Origin: Vibrio sp. LaRot3
GTDB taxonomy: Bacteria; Pseudomonadota; Gammaproteobacteria; Enterobacterales; Vibrionaceae
Direction: 5' to 3'
NCBI RefSeq assembly: GCF_027587025.1
Contig: NZ_JAPPTI010000003.1
Coordinates: 124,001 to 188,000 of the forward strand
Length of the DNA stretch: 64,000 bases
The notes under the pieces were generated by a model. The model saw only the letters and a list, made by a program, of their open reading frames with translations. It did not search any database and was not told the DNA's origin. Positions 26,293-36,492 of this stretch are shown here, in pieces. A program made the translations under genes and the position numbers. Numbering within the stretch: position 1 is the first letter of the stretch; each line of letters starts with the position of its first letter.

Positions 26293-28653
26293 ATGACTAA
26301 GAAAACCACCAAAACCACACGTAAGACGCCTGCGAAAAAATCGACTAAGCGCCCTCGTGCTAAGTCGAGCAATAAAGGGAATTCGAGTAAGCAATCTTCA
26401 TGGCTCAAAAAGCTGTGGAGCATTAGCTGGAAGTTAGCCATTGCAGGTTTTGCGGTTTTGCTGTTTGTCGGTATCTATCTCGATAATATTGTTAAGCAGA
26501 AATTTGAAGGTCAGCTTTTTGAGTTGCCGACCGTGGTTTATGCACGCATTTTAACGCTCTCTCCGGGCGACGGCATCAGCATCAAAGAGGTGCGTAATGA
26601 GTTGGATGTACTCAATTATCGTAAAGTTCGCCAACCTAAATATCCGGGTGAGTACTCTTCCTCTTCAACTAAGATTGAGCTAATTCGACGCCCATTTGAG
26701 TTTACCGATGGTCCAGAGCCTGATCGCCATGTGATGCTCTACTTCAGTGATAGCGGCTTGCAGCGCATCCAATCTTTAGAGACTAAGAAGGATTTTGGTT
26801 ACCTACGGATCGAACCGAAAATGCTCGGTATGCTAGAGAAAAACAAAGATCAGCAGCGTTTGTTCTTACGCCGTGAAGAGTTCCCGGAAGTGATGGTGGA
26901 TGCTTTGTTGGTGACCGAAGACCGAGACTTTTATCAGCACGAAGGGGTATCACCACTAGCCATTGCGCGTGCCATGGTGGTGAACTTAAAAGCTGGTCGC
27001 ACGGTACAAGGTGGCAGTACGTTAACTCAGCAGTTGGCGAAGAACCTATTTCTAAATAGCGACCGAACCTTATGGCGTAAAGTACGTGAGGCTTACATAG
27101 CGCTTATTTTAGATTACCGTTACGACAAAGATCGAATTCTAGAAGCGTATTTAAACGAAGTGTACTTAGGCCAAAGCCGTGGGGAGGCGATCCATGGGTT
27201 TGGCTTGGCGTCTCGCCTTTACTTCGGTCAGCCGATTCAAGAGCTGCGCATTGATCAGTTGGCACTATTGGTAGGCATGGTAAAAGGCCCATCGTATTAC
27301 AATCCTGTGCGTTATCCTGAGCGCGCACAGAAACGTCGCGATTTGGTGCTGCGCTTGATGATGCAACAAGGCTTATTAACCTCGAGCGAATATGAGCAAG
27401 CGGCCAGTCGTCCGTTAGATATTCAAAAGAACCCACAAATCGCTAGTCGTCAGCCGGCTTATTTCCAACAAGTGAAAATCGAGCTAAAGCAAAAGGTAGG
27501 GGACGCGTATGAGTCGGGCAAAGGGCTACGCGTGTTTACGTCGCTCGATCCGGTGTCACAAGATCAGCTAGAAAAAGCGATAGAGAAAAAGATCCCTCAA
27601 CTGGCAAAAGTGGCAGGTAACTCGCTTGAGGGCGCAGCCATAGCGGTTGATCGCCATAGTGGTGAAATTCGAGCCATGGTGGGGGGCAAACGCACAGGTT
27701 ATGATGGCTTCAACCGAGCATTAAATGCCAGTCGCCAAATTGGTTCTTTGGCAAAACCAGCCGTGTACCTAACTGCGCTGCAACAGCCTGAGCGCTATAA
27801 CTTAGCGACGACGTTAAATGATAAGCCAATCAGTCTTAAGGGCTCGAAAGGCAATGTGTGGTCGCCGCGTAACTACGATCGTAAGTTCCGTGGTGATGTA
27901 CCTCTTTACATTGCGCTCGCGAAATCTCTTAACGTCCCAACTGTTCAATTGGGAATGCAATTAGGCATTGATAACGTGGTGGATACCTTAGAACAACTAG
28001 GTGTGCCGCGCAGTGAAGTTCGTCCTGTGCCGTCGATGTTTTTAGGTTCATTTACCCTAACACCATTTGAAGTGGCGCAGATGTACCAAACTCTGACCAA
28101 CTCGGGCAAGCAAGCGAAACTTTCCGCGTTACGTTCTGTAGTCGATATGGAAGGGGAGATCCTGTTTCAATCGTTACCTAGCGCAAAACAAACGGTTGAT
28201 CAGCGCGCCGCATGGTTAACCACTTACGCGATGAAACGAGGGGTTGCTGAGGGGACGGGTCGTTACCTAAATAGTCAGTTCGCTTGGGCTGCGCTGGCAG
28301 GTAAAACCGGCACCAGTAACGATACTCGCGATAGCTGGTTTGTGGGTATTGATGGCCGAGAGGTGACTACCATTTGGCTTGGGCGTGATGACAATAAATC
28401 GACCAAATTAACCGGCTCTAGCGGCGCTCTACGCGTGTATGCGGAATATTTGCAGCATCGAATCCCGACTCAGCTAAGCTTACCTTGGCCAAAAGGCATC
28501 AGTACTTTAGGTTTTGCAAAAACTGAAAAAGGTGACTTACAGCTTGATTGTAGTAACAATTTTAAGCTGCCAGTTTGGGATGAAAATGGTAAGTTGCAGC
28601 AAGAGTGTGACAACCAACCCGCACAATGGTTGAAAAATATATTCAGCTGGTAG
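26293..28653 (+). CDS. mrcB: Penicillin-binding protein 1B (bifunctional peptidoglycan synthase)
   Basis: PBP1B polymerises glycan strands and cross-links them. A Lys/Thr/Arg-rich cytoplasmic tail (about 40 residues) precedes one transmembrane helix (LAIAGFAVLLFVGIYL), a UB2H-like domain, a GT51 domain with catalytic Glu209 in TEDRDFYQHEG and the GGSTLTQQLAKNLFL motif, and the transpeptidase domain with Ser485 (SLAK), SLNVPT and KTGT at 671. Its length (786) is a little under E. coli PBP1B (844), the tail after KTGT being short. In E. coli, LpoB activates the UB2H domain; no lpo gene is nearby. Confidence 0.96.
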   Translation: MTKKTTKTTRKTPAKKSTKRPRAKSSNKGNSSKQSSWLKKLWSISWKLAIAGFAVLLFVGIYLDNIVKQKFEGQLFELPTVVYARILTLSPGDGISIKEVRNELDVLNYRKVRQPKYPGEYSSSSTKIELIRRPFEFTDGPEPDRHVMLYFSDSGLQRIQSLETKKDFGYLRIEPKMLGMLEKNKDQQRLFLRREEFPEVMVDALLVTEDRDFYQHEGVSPLAIARAMVVNLKAGRTVQGGSTLTQQLAKNLFLNSDRTLWRKVREAYIALILDYRYDKDRILEAYLNEVYLGQSRGEAIHGFGLASRLYFGQPIQELRIDQLALLVGMVKGPSYYNPVRYPERAQKRRDLVLRLMMQQGLLTSSEYEQAASRPLDIQKNPQIASRQPAYFQQVKIELKQKVGDAYESGKGLRVFTSLDPVSQDQLEKAIEKKIPQLAKVAGNSLEGAAIAVDRHSGEIRAMVGGKRTGYDGFNRALNASRQIGSLAKPAVYLTALQQPERYNLATTLNDKPISLKGSKGNVWSPRNYDRKFRGDVPLYIALAKSLNVPTVQLGMQLGIDNVVDTLEQLGVPRSEVRPVPSMFLGSFTLTPFEVAQMYQTLTNSGKQAKLSALRSVVDMEGEILFQSLPSAKQTVDQRAAWLTTYAMKRGVAEGTGRYLNSQFAWAALAGKTGTSNDTRDSWFVGIDGREVTTIWLGRDDNKSTKLTGSSGALRVYAEYLQHRIPTQLSLPWPKGISTLGFAKTEKGDLQLDCSNNFKLPVWDENGKLQQECDNQPAQWLKNIFSW

Positions 28654-28697
28654 TCACCCAAAACAGTTTAGAAGTCATCGATAAAGGAATGTTCGTC

Positions 28698-30989
28698 GTG
28701 AAGAAGCTTTGCCATGCATTAATGGTTGTTTTAGTCGCTTTGCCTAGTTTAGCTCGAGCTGAAGCCGTTGCAGAGACTCAAGATGAGCGTCCTAAAGTCG
28801 CGGTTGTATTAGCTGGCGGTGGCGCTAAAGGTGCTGCCCATATCGGTGTATTGAAAGCACTTGAAGAGATGAAGATTCCAGTCGATTACATCACGGGTAC
28901 CAGCATGGGTGCCTATGTGGGTGGTTTGTATGCGACGGGCATGAGCGCTGATGAAATCGAAAGTTTTATCACCACGATAGATTGGAACAATGGCTACCGA
29001 GATCGCGTTGATCGCAGTCAGCGTCGAGTGCGTGATAAAGAATATGAAGACCGTTACCAACTGACCACCGACCTTGGCTTAGGTTGGGGGGAAATCAAGG
29101 CAGCTCGTGGGGTTGTGCAAGGGCAGAACATGCTAAAAATCTTGCGTGAAACCTCAGGGAACTTACCTGCATTCAGCTCATTTGATCAACTGGCTATTCC
29201 TTACCGTTCTGTGGCGACAGATATCGTCAAGTTAGAGCCTGTGATTATTTCTGATGGCTTCTTGGTTGATGCCATGATGGCAAGTATGTCAGTACCTGGC
29301 GCTCTACCTCCTTATCAGCTTAACGATCGTCTGCTGGTGGATGGCGGCGTGACCAACAACATGCCCGTCGATGTGGCCCGTGATCTTGGCGCAGACATCG
29401 TTATCGCGGTTGATATCAGTACTGACTATAAAACCGAAGAAGACTTTACTGATTTATTTACCGTGGCCGATCAACTGTCTAACTACTTAGTGCGCCGCAG
29501 CACTGCGAAGCAAGCAGAAACCTTATCTGAGGACGATATTTTACTGCGTCCAGAGGTGGGTGAAATGGAAACGACAGAGTTTGATCGTATGCCAGAGGCG
29601 TATCAGACAGGTTACCAAGTAGCTTTGAGAGCGAAAGAGCAGCTTGCCGCGTTATCTGTGTCTAGCACGGAATATCAACAATACATCGACCGTAAGCAAC
29701 ACGCGCGTAAACAATTGCGTTATGGTGATGAAATTGTAGTAAGTGATGTGGTGGTCAACAACAACACTCACTACACCGATGATTTGCTTGAGAATCGCCT
29801 AAACTTAGACGCTAACCAAATACTAAGCACCGCCGAAATTGAACGCAGTGTGCAAGATTTGTATGCCTTAGACCGCTTTGAACTGATTACTTATCAGTAT
29901 GAAAAGCGTGATGACGAAGATGTGCTTGTCGTTGATGTAAATGAGAAAGCGTGGGGGCCAAACTACGTTAATTTCCGTTTCTTCCTCGAAGATGACTTTA
30001 GTACCGATAGTCAATATTCGATTGGTGTATCAACGAACTTTACCGATTTAAATTCTCACGGTGCAGAGCTGCGCGCTAACGTTGAAATGGGCACAGACAA
30101 AGCGTTCGAGGCAGAGCTATTCAGCCCGTTTTTCTCTAGTCAAAAGGCATTTACCACTTTGGGTGTTAGCTATAGTAACCAAAACCGAAATGCTCCGGTA
30201 AATGGATTTGATGATACTACACTTGAAGCAACGCAGGACTTTTTACCTGTGACATATACTGAGTGGGTAGCGGAGGTCGCTTTAGGTTACCAGCAAACCC
30301 TATGGCGTGAGTTTAAATTGGGTGGTCGTTATACCGATGGCGATGGTGGTTTTTCATCATTACCTTCGTTAGGCGATGCATCTTTTAAGCGTTTAGGTGT
30401 GTTTGCTAACTATCGAATTGATACATTGGATAGTTTTAGTCTTCCGACTCGAGGTATGTATCTAGATTTGGATTACTTGATTTCTCGTGATGAAATATCA
30501 GGTAATTCGATATTGGTTGAAGGCAGTGAAGAGAACGATACGGTTTATGAGTTTGGTGCAACCTTTATCGGTGCTTATAGTGTCGATCGCCATACTTTGG
30601 TCGCAACTGTTGATACTGGCTTTATCGAAAGTCAAAAATCCAGTCTACCTATCGATCCAAAGGAGCTAGGTGGTTTCTTAAATCTATCTGGAATTCCGAG
30701 AAATAGCTTAGTTGGACAAAACAAAGCATTTGGTAGTTTGGTTTACCGCTACCGTTGGTTTGACAACGATTTCGGTCTGTTTACCTCGCCGTTCTACGTT
30801 GGCGCATCATTAGAATACGGCGGGGTTTGGTCTGACCCCGATATCAAATTAGAGGATGCACCTTTGTATGTTGGCGGCTCGTTGTTTGCGGGTGTTGATT
30901 CGCCACTCGGGCCAATTATGTTGGCTTATGGCCGTACTGAGAATGAGTTTGATTCAGTGTATTTGATTATAGGGACAACATTCAAATAG
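28698..30989 (+). CDS. Patatin-like phospholipase fused to an outer-membrane beta-barrel (PlpD-like)
   Basis: A signal peptide (MKKLCHALMVVLVALPSLARA) leads into a patatin domain with the oxyanion loop GGGAKGAAH, nucleophile Ser69 in GTSMG and Asp215 in VDGGVTNNMPVD. A POTRA-like stretch (about residues 325-400) and an Omp85-type 16-strand barrel end at the C-terminal residues LIIGTTFK, with a final aromatic Phe typical of barrels. This architecture is that of Pseudomonas PlpD (type Vd secretion). GTG at 28698 is preferred because AAGGA is well spaced; the ATG at 28689 would abut the ribosome site. It begins 44 bases after mrcB. Whether the lipase is released or stays attached is unknown. Confidence 0.9.
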   Translation: MKKLCHALMVVLVALPSLARAEAVAETQDERPKVAVVLAGGGAKGAAHIGVLKALEEMKIPVDYITGTSMGAYVGGLYATGMSADEIESFITTIDWNNGYRDRVDRSQRRVRDKEYEDRYQLTTDLGLGWGEIKAARGVVQGQNMLKILRETSGNLPAFSSFDQLAIPYRSVATDIVKLEPVIISDGFLVDAMMASMSVPGALPPYQLNDRLLVDGGVTNNMPVDVARDLGADIVIAVDISTDYKTEEDFTDLFTVADQLSNYLVRRSTAKQAETLSEDDILLRPEVGEMETTEFDRMPEAYQTGYQVALRAKEQLAALSVSSTEYQQYIDRKQHARKQLRYGDEIVVSDVVVNNNTHYTDDLLENRLNLDANQILSTAEIERSVQDLYALDRFELITYQYEKRDDEDVLVVDVNEKAWGPNYVNFRFFLEDDFSTDSQYSIGVSTNFTDLNSHGAELRANVEMGTDKAFEAELFSPFFSSQKAFTTLGVSYSNQNRNAPVNGFDDTTLEATQDFLPVTYTEWVAEVALGYQQTLWREFKLGGRYTDGDGGFSSLPSLGDASFKRLGVFANYRIDTLDSFSLPTRGMYLDLDYLISRDEISGNSILVEGSEENDTVYEFGATFIGAYSVDRHTLVATVDTGFIESQKSSLPIDPKELGGFLNLSGIPRNSLVGQNKAFGSLVYRYRWFDNDFGLFTSPFYVGASLEYGGVWSDPDIKLEDAPLYVGGSLFAGVDSPLGPIMLAYGRTENEFDSVYLIIGTTFK

Positions 30990-31220
30990 CTGAAATAAAT
31001 AGACAAATTGCCTTTTTGGTAGTTTATTTGTTAGGTGCGATAGCAGATGAAAACATAGGACTTTAGTCTTAAGTTGCTATGTTGGTCAAAATGATGAGAT
31101 TTTAATTTATCGTTAAATTTGCTATCATGCCGCCCACAGTTTGGCCTCTCTGGCGCTGTTTATCAGTCTAAAAAGAATGACAAAAGTGGCAATGGAGAGC
31201 CAAAGTTTCCAAGGATGTTG

Positions 31221-31290
31221 CTCCTCAGGTTTATTAATAGAAATTATAAATTGAGGAGGGACCGCAATGAGAGGAATAAGTCGTGCTTGA
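31221..31290 (+). promoter_or_regulatory. acnB leader: 7-codon ORF and ribosome-site-masking stem
   Basis: A perfect AGGAGG (31254-31259) stands 7 bases before ATG at 31267, which opens a 7-codon frame (MRGISRA) ending in TGA at 31288-31290. This overlaps the acnB GTG (31283) by 8 bases in another frame. CTCCTCA at 31221-31227 can pair with TGAGGAG at 31252-31258 and mask that ribosome site. acnB has its own weaker site AGAGGA at 31270-31275. Confidence 0.55.
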
Positions 31291-33871
31291 AGCCTACCGT
31301 AAACACGTCGAAGAACGTGCTGCCGAAGGAGTAGTACCTAAACCACTAGATGCTGAGCAAGTTGCAGGACTTGTTGAGCTGCTTAAAGCCCCGCCACAAG
31401 GTGAAGAAGCCTTTATTCTTGATCTTCTTGAAAATCGAATTCCACCGGGTGTAGATGAAGCCGCATACGTTAAAGCGGGTTTTTTAACTGCCGTTACTAA
31501 GCAAGAAGTCGAATCACCATTGGTGAGCCGCGAGAAAGCAGCCGAGCTTCTTGGCACTATGCAGGGTGGGTACAATATTGAACCTTTGGTTGCCCTTCTT
31601 GATGATGAGCTACTTGCTCCTATCGCAGCAAAAGCGTTATCACATACTCTGCTGATGTTTGATGCGTTCTATGATGTGGAAGACAAAGCCAAAGCAGGCA
31701 ACCAGTACGCTAAACAAGTTATGCAGTCTTGGGCGGATGCTGAGTGGTTTACTTCGAAAGAAAAAGTCGCAGAAAAAATCACCGTTAAAGTCTTTAAAGT
31801 CACCGGTGAAACCAACACCGATGATTTGTCACCAGCCCCTGATGCGTGGTCTCGTCCTGATATTCCTGTGCATGCTAAAGCGATGCTTAAAATGGAACGT
31901 GATGGCATCAACCCAGATGAACCTGGTAGCGTAGGGCCAATCGCTCAAATAGAAGAACTGCAAAAAGACGGTATTCCACTGGCTTATGTTGGCGACGTGG
32001 TTGGTACTGGTTCTTCACGTAAATCGGCGACCAACTCAGTATTGTGGTTCATGGGGGATGACATTCCTTACGTACCAAACAAGCGCACTGGCGGTATTTG
32101 TTTAGGTGGTAAGATTGCTCCAATCTTCTACAACACGATGGAAGATTCAGGTGCACTACCGATTGAGCTTAACGTACAAGATATGAATATGGGCGATGTA
32201 ATTGACATCTACCCATACGAAGGCGTTGTACGCAAAGGTGATGCGAAAATTTCTAGCTTTGAACTAAGCAAAGTATTGCTTGATGAAGTTCGTGCTGGTG
32301 GGCGTATTCCACTGATTATCGGTCGTGGCCTAACTAGCCGTGCTCGCACATCGCTTGGCTTAGAAGAAACCGATCTATTTGCTAAACCTGTAGATCCAAC
32401 TGCTTCAAATAAAGGCTATACCCTAGCTCAAAAGATGGTTGGTAAAGCATGTGGCGTTGAGGGTGTTCGCGCTGGTCAATACTGTGAGCCAAAAATGACC
32501 ACCGTGGGTTCTCAGGATACCACTGGCCCAATGACGCGTGATGAGCTGAAAGACCTTGCTTGTCTTGGCTTCTCTGCTGACCTTGTAATGCAGTCTTTCT
32601 GTCACACGTCTGCTTACCCTAAACCGGTTGATGTAAACACTCACCACACGCTTCCTGATTTCATTATGAACCGTGGTGGTGTGTCACTTCGTCCGGGCGA
32701 TGGTGTTATTCACTCGTGGCTAAACCGTATGCTACTACCAGATACTGTCGGTACAGGTGGTGACTCACATACTCGTTTCCCTCTGGGTATTTCATTCCCA
32801 GCAGGTTCAGGCTTGGTTGCATTCGCAGCAGCAACCGGTGTTATGCCATTGGATATGCCAGAATCTATTTTGGTTCGCTTTAAAGGCGAAATGAAAGAAG
32901 GCATCACTCTACGTGATTTAGTCCACGCGATTCCTTACTACGCGATTCAACAAGGTCTACTGACCGTTGAAAAGGCAGGTAAGATCAATGAGTTCTCAGG
33001 TCGAGTACTTGAGATTGAAGGTGTCGAGCATTTAACCGTTGAGCAAGCATTTGAGCTATCAGATGCATCAGCAGAACGCTCTGCTGCGGGTTGTACCGTT
33101 AAACTTTCTCAAGAGTCGATTGAAGAATACCTTAACTCGAACATCACCATGTTGAAGTGGATGATCTCTGAAGGCTACGGTGACCGCCGTACTATCGAGC
33201 GTCGTATTACAGCGATGGAAGAGTGGGTTGCAAACCCAGAGCTAATGGAAGCGGATTCTGATGCGGAATACGCGCACATCATTGAAATTGATTTGGCTGA
33301 CATTGATGAGCCAATTCTATGTGCGCCAAATGACCCAGATGATGCGCGTCTGTTGTCTGAAGTTCAAAATACCAAGATTGATGAAGTGTTTATCGGTTCT
33401 TGTATGACGAACATCGGTCACTTCCGTGCGGCAGGTAAACTGCTTGAGAAGTTCAATGGTCAACTTGATACCCGTCTATGGGTTGCGCCACCAACGAAGA
33501 TGGACAAAGACCAACTGATTGAAGAAGGTTATTACGGTATCTTCGGCCGTGCAGGGGTTCGTATTGAAACTCCGGGATGTTCACTCTGTATGGGTAACCA
33601 AGCGCGTGTGGCAGATAAAGCAACAGTGATGTCTACTTCAACACGTAACTTCCCGAACCGTTTAGGTACAGGTGCGGATGTGTACCTAGCGTCTGCTGAA
33701 CTTGCAGCGGTAGGTGCGATTTTAGGTAAGATTCCAACTAAGGAAGAGTATCTACAGTACGCGCAGCAGATTGATGCGACAGCGGCTGATACTTACCGTT
33801 ATCTAAATTTCCATCGTATGGGTCAGTACACGCAAAAAGCAGACACGGTTATCTTCCAAGAACCGGCTTAA
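31283..33871 (+). CDS. acnB: Bifunctional aconitate hydratase 2 / 2-methylisocitrate dehydratase
   Basis: AcnB is the main TCA-cycle aconitase and a [4Fe-4S] enzyme. An N-terminal HEAT-like domain precedes the swivelling domain and the catalytic domains. Cluster ligands are Cys707 (SCMTNIGH), Cys766 and Cys769 (PGCSLCMGN). The GTG at 31283 gives a product aligning from its second residue with E. coli AcnB ([15 protein letters not shown]); the length (862) also agrees. In E. coli, RyhB represses acnB and apo-AcnB binds its own mRNA; the unusual leader here (separate entry) may be a control point. In E. coli yacL follows directly, but here a glycerate module intervenes. Confidence 0.97.
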   Translation: MLEAYRKHVEERAAEGVVPKPLDAEQVAGLVELLKAPPQGEEAFILDLLENRIPPGVDEAAYVKAGFLTAVTKQEVESPLVSREKAAELLGTMQGGYNIEPLVALLDDELLAPIAAKALSHTLLMFDAFYDVEDKAKAGNQYAKQVMQSWADAEWFTSKEKVAEKITVKVFKVTGETNTDDLSPAPDAWSRPDIPVHAKAMLKMERDGINPDEPGSVGPIAQIEELQKDGIPLAYVGDVVGTGSSRKSATNSVLWFMGDDIPYVPNKRTGGICLGGKIAPIFYNTMEDSGALPIELNVQDMNMGDVIDIYPYEGVVRKGDAKISSFELSKVLLDEVRAGGRIPLIIGRGLTSRARTSLGLEETDLFAKPVDPTASNKGYTLAQKMVGKACGVEGVRAGQYCEPKMTTVGSQDTTGPMTRDELKDLACLGFSADLVMQSFCHTSAYPKPVDVNTHHTLPDFIMNRGGVSLRPGDGVIHSWLNRMLLPDTVGTGGDSHTRFPLGISFPAGSGLVAFAAATGVMPLDMPESILVRFKGEMKEGITLRDLVHAIPYYAIQQGLLTVEKAGKINEFSGRVLEIEGVEHLTVEQAFELSDASAERSAAGCTVKLSQESIEEYLNSNITMLKWMISEGYGDRRTIERRITAMEEWVANPELMEADSDAEYAHIIEIDLADIDEPILCAPNDPDDARLLSEVQNTKIDEVFIGSCMTNIGHFRAAGKLLEKFNGQLDTRLWVAPPTKMDKDQLIEEGYYGIFGRAGVRIETPGCSLCMGNQARVADKATVMSTSTRNFPNRLGTGADVYLASAELAAVGAILGKIPTKEEYLQYAQQIDATAADTYRYLNFHRMGQYTQKADTVIFQEPA

Positions 33872-33888
33872 TCAGTATTGATAGCAAT

Positions 33889-33920
33889 AAAAAACCGCTG
33901 AATATTCAGCGGTTTTTTTT
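33889..33920. terminator. Bidirectional terminator between acnB and glycerate kinase
   Basis: AAAAAACCGCTG / CAGCGGTTTTTT with a 6-base AATATT loop and T8; A-run and T-run on either side serve both converging genes. Confidence 0.94.
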
Positions 33921-33941
33921 ACCTTATTAACAGGCTTAGAG

Positions 33942-35075
33942 CTATTTTTGCATTTTGTAGATTGTTGCTACGTTGCGAGCCGTGATCTCTACATTCTCCG
34001 CTGCTTCTTTGAGTGCGGTGGCCAAATCAACTGAGCGATTAACGACCGCAAACACAGCATCGATACCATGCGCATGCACCACGCCACAATCAGCCGATAA
34101 ACAACCCGCAATACCGATCACAGGTAGGTCGTATTGTTTGGCGCAACGTGCGACACCAATAGGGGTTTTACCATGAATGGTTTGGCTGTCGATACGTCCT
34201 TCACCTGTAATGACAAGATCGGCATCTTTTAACACATCACTTAGGTTTACCGCATCCATTACGATCTCGATACCCGGTCTAAGTTCTGCATCTAGCAGAC
34301 CCAGTAAAGCCGCGCCCAATCCACCGGCTGCACCAGCACCCGCCATCTCTTTTACATCTTTGCCTAACTGCGTTTTCATGACCTCAGCATAGTGGCTTAA
34401 GTTATTGTCTAGCTGTTCGACCATCTCTGGCGTTGCCCCTTTCTGTGGGCCAAATACGTGAGAAGCACCTTTCGCACCGCATAGAGGGTTATCTACGTCA
34501 CATGCCACCTCTAGGCGAACATTCGCTAAGCGAGGATCTAAATTAGAGGTATCAATGGTGGCTAGGTTAGCCAAAGCACCGCCGCCATGACCGAGCGGGT
34601 TACCCGCAGAATCTAGCATACGAATGCCTAAGGCTTGAGCCATACCTAAGCCACCATCGTTAGTTGCACTGCCGCCAATGCCGACAATGATGTGCTCTAC
34701 GCCGCGCTCCAATACTGCGCGAATCAACTCGCCCGTACCGTAAGTGGTGGTTAGCAGTGGGTTGCGAAGCTCTGGCTCAACCAAATGCAAACCAGATGCT
34801 GCTGCCATTTCGATGATGGCCGTTTTGCCATCACCGAGTAGGCCATAAAAACCTTCTACTTGTTGGCCTAATGGACCCGTTACTTGATGATGGATGATCT
34901 CACCACCTGTCGCATCGACCAGTGATTGCACAGTGCCTTCACCACCGTCGGCCATCGGTAGTTTAATGTATTCCGCTTGAGGTAATACGTGTTGGAAGCC
35001 TTTTTCAATCGAAGTAGCCACTTCCATTGCCGTTAAGCTTTCTTTGTATGAATCAGGAGCAATTACAATTTTCAT
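33942..35075 (-). CDS. Glycerate kinase (GarK/GlxK family)
   Basis: This class II glycerate kinase phosphorylates D-glycerate (to 2-phosphoglycerate in characterised bacterial members). The start at 35075 (MKIVIAPDSYKESLTAMEVA) is the classic family N-terminus with a GAGGT ribosome site; the frame extends 14 residues upstream without support. Conserved segments include GDGKTAIIEMAAASGL, GIGGSATNDGGLGMAQALG, GAGAAGGLGA and ITGEGRIDSQT. The 377 residues are normal. It lies 16 bases after the GntP permease gene and behind a CdaR-type regulator, so it should be used for glycerate or sugar-acid catabolism. GarK and GlxK cannot be told apart here. Confidence 0.93.
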   Translation of the reverse strand: MKIVIAPDSYKESLTAMEVATSIEKGFQHVLPQAEYIKLPMADGGEGTVQSLVDATGGEIIHHQVTGPLGQQVEGFYGLLGDGKTAIIEMAAASGLHLVEPELRNPLLTTTYGTGELIRAVLERGVEHIIVGIGGSATNDGGLGMAQALGIRMLDSAGNPLGHGGGALANLATIDTSNLDPRLANVRLEVACDVDNPLCGAKGASHVFGPQKGATPEMVEQLDNNLSHYAEVMKTQLGKDVKEMAGAGAAGGLGAALLGLLDAELRPGIEIVMDAVNLSDVLKDADLVITGEGRIDSQTIHGKTPIGVARCAKQYDLPVIGIAGCLSADCGVVHAHGIDAVFAVVNRSVDLATALKEAAENVEITARNVATIYKMQK

Positions 35076-35091
35076 TTTTAACCTCAGAGCC

Positions 35092-36357
35092 TTATACAAA
35101 CAGACCGAATACACCAAACATCATGACAGAAACGAATGCGATCATTAAGCCAACCGCTGATTCGTAAGGAATAAGTTTAAGACGCTCACGGATATCCATG
35201 TGGACAGCACCACCTGTTGCATGGAAGAAGCTACCGTGTGGCATGTGGTCTAGCACCGTTGCACCAGAGTGAATCATTGCCGCACCAGCAAGAGCCGGCA
35301 CACCTAGTTCAAGAATGGTGTGGCTGAATACGTTAGAAGCAACAGCAGTACCTGCGGTAGTTGAAGCGGTTGCTAGCGACATCATCGCACCAGAAATCGG
35401 CGCCAGTAGGTATGAAGGTAGGCCTGACGCGGTAAGAATATTGATTAGGCCATCTTTTAGGCCAGAGTTTGCGATGATACCTGCAAGAGTACCGGTGCCC
35501 AGTAGCATTACCGCGACCGGTGCCATGCGGCTTAGGCCTGAGACTGCAAAGTGGTTAGTGTCTTTAAAGCGTCCCATCACGACGGCACCAATCAGACCAC
35601 CAAGTGGTAGGGCAATCAGTGGATCAACGTTAATACCTGCGATAGGGCGTAGTGCGAGTAGTGCAATCGCAACGAGAGGTGCGATGATCGCAGCAGTAAA
35701 GGTAGGCAGCTTGCTGTGATCAACCGCGACAACTTCGCATTCTGCTACTTTAGAGCCTTTGTTCACTAAGCGTTTAGCGATGAAGTAAGCCAAGATAAGA
35801 CCACACAGGCCCGGAACAACACCCGCAGCCATCACAGAAGTCAGTGGTACATCAAATGCGTCTGCCGCTGCAATCGCATTCGGGTTTGGAGACATTACGT
35901 TACCCGCTTTACCGCCGCCAACCATGGCAAGCAAAATTGCCGTTTTAGAAATGTCAGCACGACGAGCAATCGCAAGCGCGATAGGAGATACAGTAATAAC
36001 CGCAACGTCAACAAACACGCCAACCGCAGTTAGAATCATAGTTGCGAGTGCCAGCGCCAGTAGTGCGCGAGTTTCGCCGACTTTCTTAACGATGGTTTCA
36101 GCGATAGAGGTTGCTGCGCCTGATTCAATCAGTACGCCAGCAAGCACACCAGCTGCAAGAATACGTAATACCGCGGTGACGATGCCTTGTGCACCACCAA
36201 TCATTAAACCAACGGTATCAGTGAGCGATACACCACCAATAACACCACCGACTAGGGCACCAATGATCATGCCATATGCGGGCGGTACTTTTTTTAGAAT
36301 TAATGCTATCGCGACGACGAGCGCTGCGAGAGCGCCGAGAGTAGAGACTTCAATCAT
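35092..36357 (-). CDS. GntP-family permease (probable glycerate or sugar-acid importer)
   Basis: A proton-coupled inner-membrane carrier of the gluconate permease family, with about 12-14 hydrophobic segments over 421 residues. Family features include AYGMIIGALVGGVIGG, PNPNAIAAADAFDVPL and the C-terminal DHMPHGSFFHATGG. The gene precedes glycerate kinase and follows a CdaR-type regulator, so glycerate (or a related acid) is the likely substrate; this is inference from context, since GntP members also take gluconate, fructuronate or serine. A perfect inverted repeat in its upstream region is a candidate operator. Confidence 0.9.
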   Translation of the reverse strand: MIEVSTLGALAALVVAIALILKKVPPAYGMIIGALVGGVIGGVSLTDTVGLMIGGAQGIVTAVLRILAAGVLAGVLIESGAATSIAETIVKKVGETRALLALALATMILTAVGVFVDVAVITVSPIALAIARRADISKTAILLAMVGGGKAGNVMSPNPNAIAAADAFDVPLTSVMAAGVVPGLCGLILAYFIAKRLVNKGSKVAECEVVAVDHSKLPTFTAAIIAPLVAIALLALRPIAGINVDPLIALPLGGLIGAVVMGRFKDTNHFAVSGLSRMAPVAVMLLGTGTLAGIIANSGLKDGLINILTASGLPSYLLAPISGAMMSLATASTTAGTAVASNVFSHTILELGVPALAGAAMIHSGATVLDHMPHGSFFHATGGAVHMDIRERLKLIPYESAVGLMIAFVSVMMFGVFGLFV

Positions 36358-36470
36358 GTTCTATTTCCAGAAGAAAAGTTGTAAGAATAATTTTTCGCCA
36401 AATATAGGGACTGAAGTAAAAGTCGTCTTTAGCCGTTATGACAAATAAAACACCAACAAATGGCAATGTT

Positions 36471-36488
36471 TTTGTGCGTTTGCACAAA
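36471..36488. promoter_or_regulatory. Candidate operator upstream of the GntP permease gene
   Basis: TTTGTGC / GCACAAA is a perfect 7-bp inverted repeat around GTTT, in the 135-base gap between the regulator's stop and the permease start. No T-run follows on the minus strand, so it is a poor terminator and a better binding site, most simply for the adjacent CdaR-type protein. Confidence 0.55.
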
Positions 36489-36492
36489 TTGG

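Noticed and set aside
35315..35719. 134-codon open frame antisense to the GntP permease gene
   Set aside because: Shadow of a GC-biased membrane protein gene; no ribosome site or recognisable domain.
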